Shown here one piece after another: positions 34,890-44,020 of a stretch of DNA of 64,000 nt. Made by a program: the position numbers and the translations under genes. Numbering within the stretch: the stretch's first letter is position 1; each line of letters begins with the position of its first letter. The notes beneath the pieces were generated by a model. It searched no databases. It saw nothing but the letters and a program-made list of their open reading frames with translations, and was not told the DNA's origin. Source of the DNA: Aquimarina macrocephali JAMB N27 (GTDB lineage Bacteria > Bacteroidota > Bacteroidia > Flavobacteriales > Flavobacteriaceae); contig NZ_JACA01000041.1 in NCBI RefSeq assembly GCF_000520995.1, forward strand, positions 62,001-126,000, written 5' to 3'.

Positions 34890-36038
34890 CTATTTTCTTT
34901 TTGCTATTTGGTTTTCCTTTCCATTAAAATAAGTTAATTCTTTTCCTCCATTAGAAAAAGTGATGTATCTATATGGTACTTGTCCTCTAATATGGAATTT
35001 TGTATTTGAAAGTGCAGAGAGCTCAAATATATATGTACCTTTTCTTCGTAGAATTAATTTCTTGTCTTGAAAAATTAATTCATCAATTTTCTCATTTTTA
35101 TATTGATACATTCCTTCGTAACTTTTTAGTACGTCCTCTGGAAGCGGAATAATAGAATTGTAGTCAACAGAAATTGTTTTTTCAATTGTTTGAGGATGCA
35201 CGTTATTATTTCCACTAAAAGTTAATGCTAACTCCTTAATTTCGATATCTTGAGTTATTTCATTAGCGCTTTTACCTATAAGTGATAGTTCTTTGATTCT
35301 TTCAATCCATTTTATTGAATTTTTTTTATAGGCGTTAAGTTCTGCTTTATCAGAGGATAATTTACCGTGACCGGCGACTATGGTTGTGTTTTTATTTCCT
35401 AGAGATAATGCTTTGCTAATGAATTCTATATGACCTTTATCACCACCTCCGTAATAATAGTGTGGAAAAAAATTAGTCATATATGTATCTCCCATAAAGA
35501 TGGTGTTGTTTTCAGTGAAATAAATAAGCACATCGTCAAAAGTATGTGAAGTAATATGATAAAGCTCAATTTTTTCATTCTCTAAGTTGAGGGTATAATT
35601 ATCTTTAAAAATAACATCATATTTAGCACTAGTATACTTGATGTTTTCTTGAGAAATAATTGTTGCTCCTAATTCTGCAAAGAATGAATTTGCTCCGCTG
35701 TGATCCTCATGATGATGAGTATTGATTACATATTTAATAGGTTTATTAGATAGCTCTCTTATTTTTTCTAATAAAGTATGATGGTTATTAGAGCCTGTCA
35801 TAGGGTCAATCAAGAGGATTTCTTTATTCCCTATAAAAACACCAATATTGGTATTGTAATTATTAGATTTTAAAACATAAAGATTATCAGTTATCTTTTG
35901 TTGAATAAAACCAAATTCTTGTTTTAATCTGGCTTCATTTTGAACTAATGTTTCAGCCTTTTCTTTTGTTTTTGAATCCGAGCAGGAAGTGAAAAAAAAT
36001 GAAAGAAAAACTAAGACTAGCTGTTTTATATATTTCAT
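34890..36038 (-). CDS. MBL-fold metallo-hydrolase lipoprotein
   Basis: The protein has 382 residues with lipoprotein signal MKYIKQLVLVFLSFFFTSC. The metallo-beta-lactamase motif is H108-H-H-E-D-H113 in VINTHHHEDHSGANSFF. A later His lies in YHITSHTFDDVLIYF, the bridging Asp in TIFMGDTYMTNF and the last His in IVAGHGKLSS. All metal ligands of a dinuclear zinc site are therefore present. From about 290 there is a beta-rich tail (YEGMYQYKNEKIDELIFQDK). Substrates of this family vary widely; resistance to beta-lactams cannot be concluded. It is on the envelope side by its lipobox. Confidence 0.9.
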   Translation of the reverse strand: MKYIKQLVLVFLSFFFTSCSDSKTKEKAETLVQNEARLKQEFGFIQQKITDNLYVLKSNNYNTNIGVFIGNKEILLIDPMTGSNNHHTLLEKIRELSNKPIKYVINTHHHEDHSGANSFFAELGATIISQENIKYTSAKYDVIFKDNYTLNLENEKIELYHITSHTFDDVLIYFTENNTIFMGDTYMTNFFPHYYYGGGDKGHIEFISKALSLGNKNTTIVAGHGKLSSDKAELNAYKKNSIKWIERIKELSLIGKSANEITQDIEIKELALTFSGNNNVHPQTIEKTISVDYNSIIPLPEDVLKSYEGMYQYKNEKIDELIFQDKKLILRRKGTYIFELSALSNTKFHIRGQVPYRYITFSNGGKELTYFNGKENQIAKRK

Positions 36039-36133
36039 GGTATGTTTTAATAAATACTAACGATTAGTATATGAATTTGTATCGAATTCAGATTGTAAAA
36101 CCTAGAAATCATATCATGATTACTTAGATATAT

Positions 36134-37018
36134 TTAGTGTTGTGCTAAGGTCTTTATTTTTTTTTGTATTTCTTTATTTTCTTCAAATTCTAATGATTTT
36201 TCGTAGTATTTGATTGCGTTGGCGGTATCCTCAAGATAAAGATATTTATTGGCGAGGCTTACATAGGTATTCGCTTCTTTTGGAAACAATGCCGTATTAA
36301 AGTCTAATATCGCTATGGCTTCTTCTTTTTTATTTGCATAGAAAAGAACACTGGCATAGGTGTTTAATTCGTATAAATTCTGGGTCTTATCCTTAAATTG
36401 TTTGACTAGTTTTTTGGTGTTCTTAGTGATATAAGACATTCCTTTTTTGGTAAGAATATCATCCATTAGCATTACCGAGCTATATTTTGGAGTATAATTT
36501 TTAGACAATATAGCTAGCATATCTTCTTCCAGTGTTTTTCTGGGAGATTCTACAATGCGATTAACTTCTTTACCGTCTTTATTAAAAATTAGAGTAGGCA
36601 CCCGGTGTATATTTAAACCTTCGTGCTCTCCTCCCGGACTTTGTTTATAGGCTTCCCGGCTTCGGTCTACGGCAACGACGGTAAGTCGATCCAGAGGAAA
36701 ATTACTTTCTTCTAATATTTTATACATACGAGGAACTTCGCGTTTACTGTCTCCGCACCAGGTACCCATAAAAAGAGTAATCGTATAGGAAGATAATTGT
36801 GTTTTTAAGGAGTCTATACTACTTTGTTTTGGAATATATTCTTTATGGTTTTTTGAAAACCACTCGTTATATGGACCTTGTGTTAATCCCTGGTTATTGA
36901 TTTTACCAAGAAGCATAGGAGAACTTCCTTCTACTTTGATCTCATGATTAAAAGATTGAGCAGAAAGTGTCATCATGGATAAAATCATAGCTATGGCAAT
37001 ACATATAATTGTTTTCAT
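36134..37018 (-). CDS. Exported thioredoxin-fold protein with TPR C-terminus
   Basis: The protein has 294 residues with signal peptide MKTIICIAIAMILSMMTLSA. A thioredoxin-like domain at 65-175 contains the active-site region TLFMGTWCGDSKREVPRM, with only one cysteine (W87-C88-G-D-S91), and the cis-Pro loop HRVPTLIF. Residues 200-290 carry TPR-like helices (AIAILDFNTALFPKEANTYV, then TANAIKYYEKSLEFEENKE). A CxxS centre favours isomerase, reductase-trapping or non-redox roles over dithiol oxidation. It lies downstream of the DUF1573 gene on the same strand, with two hairpins in the 183-bp gap. Confidence 0.85.
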   Translation of the reverse strand: MKTIICIAIAMILSMMTLSAQSFNHEIKVEGSSPMLLGKINNQGLTQGPYNEWFSKNHKEYIPKQSSIDSLKTQLSSYTITLFMGTWCGDSKREVPRMYKILEESNFPLDRLTVVAVDRSREAYKQSPGGEHEGLNIHRVPTLIFNKDGKEVNRIVESPRKTLEEDMLAILSKNYTPKYSSVMLMDDILTKKGMSYITKNTKKLVKQFKDKTQNLYELNTYASVLFYANKKEEAIAILDFNTALFPKEANTYVSLANKYLYLEDTANAIKYYEKSLEFEENKEIQKKIKTLAQH

Positions 37019-37059
37019 TTTAAGAAGGTGTTTATGATGTTGTAAATAAAGAATATATA

Positions 37060-37160
37060 ATCTCCTCCCAACGGGAGGAGATGTAAGGTTTAAGAATAGC
37101 TTCTCTCATCGAGAACTGATCGCTTTGAGTATAAGAATAACTCCTCCTGTATTAGGAGTT
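37060..37160 (-). promoter_or_regulatory. Two hairpins between the DUF1573 and thioredoxin-like genes
   Basis: A perfect 10-bp stem ATCTCCTCCC / GGGAGGAGAT with a 3-nt loop is at 37060-37082. A 7-bp stem AACTCCT / AGGAGTT is at 37139-37160. Both contain GGAGG/CCTCC. Neither has a T-run. They lie 42-142 nt upstream of the thioredoxin start, so they may be leader structures or an mRNA-processing site. Confidence 0.6.
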
Positions 37161-37201
37161 GATTGATTGTGAGTTATATAACTGGTTTTTGTATAAAGCG
37201 A

Positions 37202-37681
37202 TTATTTACTTATCGGAGCTCCGCTTACCGCCTTAGCTCTGGGAGTAACCATAGCTTTGATTTTAAGTATTTCTTTACCTTTTTCGGTATTCGCGGTAAT
37301 GGTTACCTGCTTGTTCTGCATATTGGGTTTACCATTAGAATTAAAGGTGACCATCATATCTCCTGTAGCTCCCGGAGCAATTGGCTCTTTGGGCCATTTA
37401 GAAACAGTACAGCCACAACTACCTTTGGCACTTATAATAACTAATGGTGCTTTACCAGTATTGGTAAAGGTAAACTTGTGCTCTACAACATCACCTTCAT
37501 TAATAGTCCCGAAATTGTGATTGGTTTGAGCAAAGTCCATTACCGGAAAATCTGAGACTTTTGCATCTCGACTTTCAGAAACGGCAACGTTTTCTACGTT
37601 TATCTTTTTGGTAGCATCATCCTTACAAGATACTACAGCCATTACAAGTAGGCTGGCTAAGATTAGGAATTCTTTTTTCAT
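37202..37681 (-). CDS. DUF1573 lipoprotein
   Basis: The protein has 159 residues. MKKEFLILASLLVMAVVSC followed by KDD is a lipoprotein signal. The DUF1573 domain fills 50-150: FAQTNHNFGTINEGDVVEHK, then FTNTGKAPLVIISAKGSCGC with the typical C-G-C pair, then EPIAPGATGDMMVTFNSNGK and NKQVTITANTEKG. The fold is immunoglobulin-like and found in Bacteroidota envelope proteins of unknown function. It is 102 bp downstream of the LuxR gene and upstream of the thioredoxin-like gene, all on the same strand. Confidence 0.93.
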   Translation of the reverse strand: MKKEFLILASLLVMAVVSCKDDATKKINVENVAVSESRDAKVSDFPVMDFAQTNHNFGTINEGDVVEHKFTFTNTGKAPLVIISAKGSCGCTVSKWPKEPIAPGATGDMMVTFNSNGKPNMQNKQVTITANTEKGKEILKIKAMVTPRAKAVSGAPISK

Positions 37682-37783
37682 GATTTCAAATTTTGATTAG
37701 AGGTATCAAAAATGAAAACATAAGAGAACAAAATCAATAAAAACAGGTTTGAAAAGGGGACTAGACCCCAGGTGGATTTTTTG

Positions 37784-38839
37784 TTACTTCTTGATATTTA
37801 GTGATTTAACTTCGTCTCTTGAGCTCACGTCAAGCTTTTTATATAGATTGTTTATGTGAGTTTTTATAGTACTTATACTCACAAACATGGTAGAAGCAAT
37901 CTCTTTATTAGTCTTGTCATCAAGAATAAGGTCTAATACTTTCTGTTCTTGCTGTGTAAGATTCTTTTCAGAATTATGAGATGTTTTTACCTTTTTCCGG
38001 TAGTTCAGGAATTGAAAAATATTAAGTACTATTGCACATGCCAACACTACCCATAACCACAAGTTTTTATATGAAACTTCCTTGGGACTGATCATAAATT
38101 TGTCTGAAGCTAGTTCTGCTTCATATCGTTTGGTATATGTACTACTAGGGTATTTTTTTTGTAATCGTTCTAATAGGTTATCATAGTATACATTTTGCTC
38201 TAAATCTTCAAGATAATGAGCATACAAATTATTGGATTTATCTGATAAAAAAGCATAAACATAGAGTTCTGTGAGTGGTTCATTTTGATCTTTTACAAAA
38301 CCTTGTAGTGTGGCAAACCACTTTTTTTCATTGATCTTACGATTAGCTTCACTTCTATATGAGGCAAAGGCAAAACGCATTTCACCTATGATAGAGTCGA
38401 CCTTGATAAAAGCATTACTTTTTTCATTATTCGAAACAATTTTACAAAACATTTCATTATCAAAAGAAAAAGGTAAGGTAAGAGCATCTGTGTTATTTGC
38501 AATAAATAAAATTTCTTTACTGTAAGGACAAAACCCATTAAAATGAATTGGTTTTTTTTCATCTTCAGAACACCCTTCTATATGAATCCTGTACATATGA
38601 TTTTGTAAAGGAAGATTATCTCCCGAAAAGCTAAAATATCCCATGGAGTCACTTACCGTTTTCTGAATAATCTGTTCGGGATAGACTCCAGATAACTTTC
38701 TGTAATCCTCTATCAATGATAAATAAATATCTCCCGACCAGTTTTTTTTATCGACATAACCAGAGAATTCATATTGCGCCAAAAGTATTTTGGGACTGAT
38801 CAATACGATAAAGTATAGTATTAGAAATGGTAATTTCAT
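37784..38839 (-). CDS. Membrane-anchored LuxR-type regulator
   Basis: The protein has 351 residues. It has a signal peptide-like N-terminus (LPFLILYFIVLISPKILLAQ) and a periplasmic part of about 235 residues with a beta-rich carboxypeptidase-regulatory-like start (YEFSGYVDKKNWSGDIYLSL). One membrane helix is at about 262-282 (LWLWVVLACAIVLNIFQFLN). The C-terminal GerE/LuxR HTH is LTQQEQKVLDLILDDKTNKE, then IASTMFVSISTIKTHINNLY. It is likely a one-component transmembrane regulator in which a periplasmic signal controls DNA binding. It lies upstream of DUF1573 and the thioredoxin-like gene, which are possible targets. Confidence 0.9.
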   Translation of the reverse strand: MKLPFLILYFIVLISPKILLAQYEFSGYVDKKNWSGDIYLSLIEDYRKLSGVYPEQIIQKTVSDSMGYFSFSGDNLPLQNHMYRIHIEGCSEDEKKPIHFNGFCPYSKEILFIANNTDALTLPFSFDNEMFCKIVSNNEKSNAFIKVDSIIGEMRFAFASYRSEANRKINEKKWFATLQGFVKDQNEPLTELYVYAFLSDKSNNLYAHYLEDLEQNVYYDNLLERLQKKYPSSTYTKRYEAELASDKFMISPKEVSYKNLWLWVVLACAIVLNIFQFLNYRKKVKTSHNSEKNLTQQEQKVLDLILDDKTNKEIASTMFVSISTIKTHINNLYKKLDVSSRDEVKSLNIKK

Positions 38840-38999
38840 GCATTTAAATATTTTTAAAACTTGTTATTGCTAGTTTCATTGTTTTTAATTCTCATGCCAA
38901 GTTAAAAATATAGAAATTAATTTTACGGTAATATTGTAACATAATAAAATTGTCGTCTACTTATAAGTATAACATTTAATTTATTTTACATTACAAACT

Positions 39000-39155
39000 A
39001 TGAGTATCTGGAGAGTTATATTGGCTATTTTTTTTCCACCGTTATCAATATTAGATAAAGGTTGTGGATCTGTCGTAATAGTATTGTTGTTAACTATTTG
39101 TGGTTGGGTGCCAGGAGTAATAGCAGCATTGGTTATACTTAATAATCCAAAATGA
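39000..39155 (+). CDS. YqaE/Pmp3-family membrane peptide (51 aa)
   Basis: ATG at 39000 opens a 51-codon frame ending TGA at 39153-39155. The sequence is diagnostic for Pmp3/YqaE: first helix MSIWRVILAIFFPPLSILDK, the GCGS turn, and second helix VVIVLLLTICGWVPGVIAA, then LVILNNPK. Members are small hydrophobic membrane proteins linked in yeast and plants to ion and membrane-potential stress. The bacterial role is unclear. The reverse-strand frame over the same bases is a shadow. It is a single gene, divergent from the LuxR gene. Confidence 0.93.
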   Translation: MSIWRVILAIFFPPLSILDKGCGSVVIVLLLTICGWVPGVIAALVILNNPK

Positions 39156-39288
39156 CAGAAAGCTCTTCTGACTTTTCTGCAGAAAGCAAATATCACGGTA
39201 AAAAAACAAAATTATTGTGATGAACCCATAATACAATAATTGTGGCATGCATTTGGTGGTATAAATTCAAATCCAAAATCAAGTCTTT

Positions 39289-40854
39289 ATGATTAGAAAG
39301 TTATTTCTGTATGTATTAGTACTCTCCTTAACAGCTTGTTCTTCAGTTAAAAAGTATAATCAACAAATTAGCGAACTCCATAGTCCAGAAGAAATACACG
39401 ATGATATAGATTTTATATATCGTAAATTACAAAAACTACATCCGGATTTATATTGGTATATAAGTAAGGATTCATTGGATGAAAAAATAAGTACACTAAA
39501 GAAAAATATAAAAGAACCTATATCCAGCATTGCATTTTATAAACGATTAGCACCAGTAATTGCTAGTATACGACAGGGGCATACAGCGATCTATCCTCCT
39601 TATAAAAAGCAAACAAGAAAAGAGAAAAAAATGAAAGGTAGAAGAAGCTATCCTTTTAAATCATTAGCTTTTCATAGTGTTGACAATAAGGTATATGTCG
39701 AAAAGAATTATGAGAAAAAAGATACCCTCGTAGTGGGCTCCGAGATATTGAGTGTTGATCATGAGAAAACAAGCGATCTATTACTGTCTTTTCAAAAACT
39801 ACATACGGGAGATGGCTATAATAGAACATTTATCCCAAAGTATATTGGTCATGGTTTTGGAGTGTTTTATGCCAGAACACACCAGCAAAAAGATAGTGTG
39901 CTAGTGAAGTTAAAAACCGGAGATAGTATTTATTCTCGTTATGTACATGCCGGATATAGTAAAAAGAAAGAAACCGTAAAAAAAGACACTATCACTGTAC
40001 CAGTAGTAAAGCAAAGCAAAGCAGATAAAAAAATAGCCAGGATAAAGAATAAAGCGGTGCGTAAACAGCATAATAAATATGGTTTTGATACATACAAAAA
40101 AGAGTATAATAGAAATTTTAAATTTATAACAACAGATAGTACTTCTGCTATCGCTTATATAAAAATAAGAGGTTTTACGAATGGAAATTATAAGGATTTT
40201 TATGAAGAAAGCTTCGCAAAAATAGATTCTGCAACTAGTAAAAACCTCATTATAGACTTAAGAGGAAATCTGGGAGGTAGATTAGCAGAAATAGAAGAAC
40301 TCTATTCTTATTTAATCGATAAAGAGTATGTGTTTATTGAGAAGGCAAAAATGACTAAACGGTTAAGTTTCTTATATCCGGTTTTTCATACAAAATCCTG
40401 GATCGGAAAAACCGGAGCTATATTATTCTCCCCGGTTTTAACCACATACCAGTTTTTTAAGGTTAAAAAAGAAAATGGAGATCCTTATTTTAGATTTAAA
40501 TATAGTAAACTCAGAAAGCCTAAATCAAATTCGTATACCGGTAAAATTTATGTATTAATAGATGGAGAAAGTTTTTCTGCAAGTAGTATTTTATCTACTC
40601 ATCTAAAAGCGACCAAACGCGCTACTTTTGTTGGAGAAGAAACAGGTGGAGCATATAACGGTACTATTGCAGGTTTTTTTGCATATATAGAGCTTCCTAA
40701 TTCTAAGATAAATATGAGAGTGGGGTTAATGAAAATAAATGCACCTCATACTGTAGAGCCCGATGGTTTTGGGATTAAACCAGATGTTTATATCGAAGCA
40801 GAAAAAGGGATAGATAAAGAGCTTGAGTGGGTGCTGCAGGACGTGAATAAATAA
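39289..40854 (+). CDS. S41-family peptidase lipoprotein
   Basis: The protein has 521 residues with lipoprotein signal MIRKLFLYVLVLSLTAC followed by SSVKK. The helical N-terminal domain (DIDFIYRKLQKLHPDLYWYI) is followed by a PDZ-like part (VGSEILSVDHEKTSDLLLSF) and a basic insertion (KQSKADKKIARIKNKAVRKQ). The catalytic part has IAYIKIRGFTNG, NLIIDLRGNLGGRLAE, then the nucleophile region DGESFSASSILSTHLK and TFVGEETGGAYNGT. It belongs to the same family as 21990..23444, but the insertion and PDZ-like part set it apart. It is probably periplasmic. The next lipoprotein gene follows 15 bp later, so they form an operon. Confidence 0.93.
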   Translation: MIRKLFLYVLVLSLTACSSVKKYNQQISELHSPEEIHDDIDFIYRKLQKLHPDLYWYISKDSLDEKISTLKKNIKEPISSIAFYKRLAPVIASIRQGHTAIYPPYKKQTRKEKKMKGRRSYPFKSLAFHSVDNKVYVEKNYEKKDTLVVGSEILSVDHEKTSDLLLSFQKLHTGDGYNRTFIPKYIGHGFGVFYARTHQQKDSVLVKLKTGDSIYSRYVHAGYSKKKETVKKDTITVPVVKQSKADKKIARIKNKAVRKQHNKYGFDTYKKEYNRNFKFITTDSTSAIAYIKIRGFTNGNYKDFYEESFAKIDSATSKNLIIDLRGNLGGRLAEIEELYSYLIDKEYVFIEKAKMTKRLSFLYPVFHTKSWIGKTGAILFSPVLTTYQFFKVKKENGDPYFRFKYSKLRKPKSNSYTGKIYVLIDGESFSASSILSTHLKATKRATFVGEETGGAYNGTIAGFFAYIELPNSKINMRVGLMKINAPHTVEPDGFGIKPDVYIEAEKGIDKELEWVLQDVNK

Positions 40855-40869
40855 AATAATAAATATAAT

Positions 40870-41460
40870 ATGGTCAAAGAAAGAATAGTTAGAGCGGGTA
40901 GAGTAATTATCCTTATTATGATAATAGCCATAACACAAAGTTGTAAAGATGAAAACACATCTTCGCAATCTGAAGCTTTATTAAAGTTATTTAGTTTAAA
41001 AACGTCTAATGATTGGGTTATTACAATTCCTGAAACAAATGCTAAATGTAAGATTTCAGAAGTTGATACAGATTCTTTACATGTGGTAAAAGGCGTTTAT
41101 ATTGATGGAGACGAACGAGGAGAAGTTATCGTCGATTATTTAAAAATAACAACCTTAAATCAATCTTCTAAAGATAAACAATATTTTATGGCCCCTTTCA
41201 AGGTTTCAAACCAGGGATCAGGTATTTTTAATTATGTAGGTATGTTTGTTTTAGATTATGAAGGTAAAACAATTAGGCAGATTGATTCTTATTTTTTAGG
41301 AGATAGAATTATAATAGATTCACTTAAATATAATGGAGACGATACTCTTCAGGTTCAACTTAAAGCGCATTCAGAGCAACAAAGTTTCTCTGAAACTCCT
41401 GTAGAGAGTAAAGAATTGGAAGTTAGTGTCAATAAAAATGGTTTTAAGGCTACTAAATAA
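40870..41460 (+). CDS. Hypothetical lipoprotein (196 aa)
   Basis: The N-terminus MVKERIVRAGRVIILIMIIA, then ITQSC, is a lipoprotein signal (lipobox TQSC). The mature part is beta-rich: DWVITIPETNAKCKISEVDT, then GVYIDGDERGEVIVDYLKI, then GMFVLDYEGKTIRQIDSYFL. No family is recognised. Its start lies 15 bp after the S41 peptidase stop, so it is probably co-transcribed and may assist or be processed by that protease. It ends 107 bp from a convergent gene. Confidence 0.7.
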   Translation: MVKERIVRAGRVIILIMIIAITQSCKDENTSSQSEALLKLFSLKTSNDWVITIPETNAKCKISEVDTDSLHVVKGVYIDGDERGEVIVDYLKITTLNQSSKDKQYFMAPFKVSNQGSGIFNYVGMFVLDYEGKTIRQIDSYFLGDRIIIDSLKYNGDDTLQVQLKAHSEQQSFSETPVESKELEVSVNKNGFKATK

Positions 41461-41567
41461 TTAGTATTCTCAAAGAAACTATGTGTAAAACAATAATTAC
41501 TGCGATAATATATTCTACAGTATATTGTTGTACTTATTAATTTACTTTTATACCATCGATTATTTCT

Positions 41568-42887
41568 TTAGTTTCTGTTAATTCGATATGTAATATTCCT
41601 ATTGGTTATCACCTTACGTACAGCCGTTGCCAGAGTAAACCTTACATTATTTGATAATGCCGTTATTCCTGTAAAGCTATAAATATTACCACCCAGGGAT
41701 GTAGCTCCATAAATTGGAGTTTCGTCATTAAACAAGCCATCATTATCGGTATCTACCAGAAGTCTCAAATAAGGTGTAGTAATACCGCTGAGTCCTGTTA
41801 GGTCAAACCTAAGATCAATGCTTCCTACATCGACAGGTGCTCCTAATGTACTAACTTCACTTACTCTCCATACTCGATCTAATCTCGATTGTATACTGGT
41901 GGGTATATCTGTTACATTGTTTAAAAGTAGGGCTCCATTATCATGCCCCCACATCAGGAATTCATCGTTACCCAATCCAGATGGGTTTAAAACCCTTATG
42001 ATACCAGTTCCTTGAGAATCATTATGAAAATTAGCCGCATCAACTCTTCCTATCCCTGCTACATCATGGTCATAATTCCCGGCTGCTATATCATCCTCAT
42101 TATACACGTTTATAGGGATTAGAATACTTCCGTATTTGGCACTTAAGTAGTTGTCTACAATAATAGTTTGTGCAGCATTAAGACTATTGTTATACAATAA
42201 TATTTCTAAAAAATCCCCAGTTGCTTCATCAGCACCATTAGAATTTCTACCAATTCTGTCATAAGGAATACCTGCAGTAGTAGAGCCTATATTTAAAACC
42301 TGTGTTGCAGCATTTACTCTTACATTAAGATTCGTCGATCCTCCTGCTTTATGGTATGATATTATACTGTTTATACCAAATGGAGAAGCCATTGTCGTAG
42401 CATAATCTGCAACTCCATAACGAGTAAAACCAACTCTACTCGTATTAAACCATTGTTCTACTCGTAAAGAAGCAGTTGTGTTATCAAATAAAGAATGAGA
42501 ATTACCTGTATTAACAGGGTTTATTACAAAATAAGCACTTGCATTAGCAAAAGATCCTGTTATGGTACCGTTCATAAATTGTGCAGTAGCCAAACCAGAA
42601 TTAAAATTAACAGCATTAAAAGTTCCTGTTGTATTATAAGTTGGCCGATTTGCTCCCGCCTGAGTAAAATTATTGGTATTACCACTATTATCAGACCAGG
42701 TGGATATTGCGGTTCCATTAATAGGGTTATCGGTATTATCACCATCAGCATCTATGTCATCGGATTTTAGCCATACCCTTAAAGAAGATGTTCCATCAGA
42801 TGTTCCTACTCCTCCTGGGCCATTTTGCGCAAACCCAATAAAAGACATAGAAAATAGAAGTCCATATATGTGTAATTGTTTTCTCAT
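41568..42887 (-). CDS. Large exported LamG-like repeat protein
   Basis: The protein has 439 residues with signal peptide MRKQLHIYGLLFSMSFIGFA. The N-terminal half (SSLRVWLKSDDIDADGDNTD, then ISTWSDNSGNTNNFTQ, RPTYNTTGTFNAVNFN and DFLEILLYNNSLNAAQTIIV) has the form of the concanavalin A-like LamG domains common in secreted flavobacterial proteins. It is followed by IDNYLSAKYG-type and GNDEFLMWGHDNGALLLN segments. The C-terminal part (LRLLVDTDNDGLFNDETPIY) resembles the cell-surface tails that accompany them. No type A sorting signal is visible. It is likely exported and adhesive or carbohydrate-binding. Confidence 0.75.
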   Translation of the reverse strand: MRKQLHIYGLLFSMSFIGFAQNGPGGVGTSDGTSSLRVWLKSDDIDADGDNTDNPINGTAISTWSDNSGNTNNFTQAGANRPTYNTTGTFNAVNFNSGLATAQFMNGTITGSFANASAYFVINPVNTGNSHSLFDNTTASLRVEQWFNTSRVGFTRYGVADYATTMASPFGINSIISYHKAGGSTNLNVRVNAATQVLNIGSTTAGIPYDRIGRNSNGADEATGDFLEILLYNNSLNAAQTIIVDNYLSAKYGSILIPINVYNEDDIAAGNYDHDVAGIGRVDAANFHNDSQGTGIIRVLNPSGLGNDEFLMWGHDNGALLLNNVTDIPTSIQSRLDRVWRVSEVSTLGAPVDVGSIDLRFDLTGLSGITTPYLRLLVDTDNDGLFNDETPIYGATSLGGNIYSFTGITALSNNVRFTLATAVRKVITNRNITYRINRN

Positions 42888-43214
42888 TTGATAATTATAG
42901 AACTTCTCTTAATTGTTTGTGTGAAGAAAGAATTACAATATTTATACTGAAAAACAAAAATAATTCTACCATTGTTTTCAAATAATAGGTAAAATACAAA
43001 AAAAAAGAAACGTGAAAATAATAAATACGATTTTTAAGCAAAAGATTACTAATTCTTAACTCAGAGCTCATTATTTAGAATACTTTATAATATTTAATTT
43101 ACTTTTACATCACAGATCATAAGTGTGCGGAAAGGCTAAATGCTACCCATAGTTTTAATAAAAAATAGATCTGTTATAATAGGTTGTCCTTGTTTAAATA
43201 AATAATAAGAATAT
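42888..43214. other. Intergenic, no gene seen
   Basis: The gap lies between two divergent genes and presumably carries both promoters. No clear TAnnTTTG box or hairpin stands out; a TAATAGGTTGTCC stretch at about 43175 is a weak candidate for 43215. Confidence 0.4.
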
Positions 43215-43976
43215 ATGAAAAGATTTAGTCTTTGTGTGTTAACTATAGTATCATCTTTACTTCTGGTAGGATGTCAATTTTCAGAGAATTTGAATTTGAA
43301 TGAAGATGGAACAGGAAAAATTACCATAAACTTTGATGGATCAGAGCTTATGAAGATGGGAGAAGGGCAGGTTACAGAAAAGAAAAAAGAAAATGTTGAT
43401 TCATTAGTAGTTTTTAAAGATTTTTTAGAAGAACATAAAGATAGTATTTCTAAATTATCAAAGGAGATGCAGGAAAGATTGCAGAGATTAAAAGATTATG
43501 AAATGCATATGGTAGTAAATTCTGAAGCTCAAGAAATGAATATGGACATGTATAGGAACTTTAAAGATGTTTCAGAATTAGGAGATGTATTTGGGGATTT
43601 TAAAATTTCTATGGCTGTAGGAGAAGCAAATAAAGGTTCAGGGGCAGGTAAAATAAACCCCTTAGAAACTATGATGTCTGAAGAAGGAGGGACCAAAGTG
43701 AAGTATAGTTTTAAAAACAATAAGTTTAGCAGGATTACAGAGATTATTGATGAAGAGAAGGTGAAAAAAAGTATGGATAGCTTGGAAAAAGCCCGAATGT
43801 TTTTAGCTAGTTCTAAATATAAACTAAAGTATACTTTTCCGAGAAAAATAATAAAAATGTCATCTGATAAAGCAACATTTAGTCTTGATATGAAGAGTTT
43901 TGTACTAGAAGTCGGGTTTATCGAACTTATGGAAAACCCTAAGATATTGGATGTCGAAGTAGAACTGGAAAATTAA
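43215..43976 (+). CDS. Hypothetical lipoprotein (253 aa)
   Basis: MKRFSLCVLTIVSSLLLVGC followed by QFSEN is a lipoprotein signal. The mature part opens with NLNEDGTGKITINFDG, then a long charged helix (DSISKLSKEMQERLQRLKDY), then beta segments (MHMVVNSEAQEMNMDMYRNF, KVKYSFKNNKFSRITEII) and KLKYTFPRKIIKMSSDKATF. The alternation of coiled coil and beta strands gives an extended envelope protein. It precedes lipB by 44 bp, but lipB has its own promoter. The family is unknown to me. Confidence 0.75.
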   Translation: MKRFSLCVLTIVSSLLLVGCQFSENLNLNEDGTGKITINFDGSELMKMGEGQVTEKKKENVDSLVVFKDFLEEHKDSISKLSKEMQERLQRLKDYEMHMVVNSEAQEMNMDMYRNFKDVSELGDVFGDFKISMAVGEANKGSGAGKINPLETMMSEEGGTKVKYSFKNNKFSRITEIIDEEKVKKSMDSLEKARMFLASSKYKLKYTFPRKIIKMSSDKATFSLDMKSFVLEVGFIELMENPKILDVEVELEN

Positions 43977-44006
43977 AAAATTATCGTTTCACTTTTTTTT
44001 ATGATG

Positions 44007-44014
44007 TATCTTTG
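44007..44014 (+). promoter_or_regulatory. -7 element directly before lipB
   Basis: TATCTTTG fits TAnnTTTG and ends 6 bp before the lipB ATG at 44021. With the usual spacing the transcript would start at or within a few bases of the ATG, giving a leaderless or very short leader. Confidence 0.6.
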
Positions 44015-44020
44015 TGAACT

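Noticed and set aside
34890..36038. Beta-lactamase (resistance) call for the MBL-fold lipoprotein
   Set aside because: The metal site is generic to the superfamily and nothing in the sequence points to beta-lactams.
38981..39196. 71-codon minus frame over the Pmp3 gene
   Set aside because: The plus strand encodes the diagnostic Pmp3/YqaE sequence; the minus frame has no family or start context.
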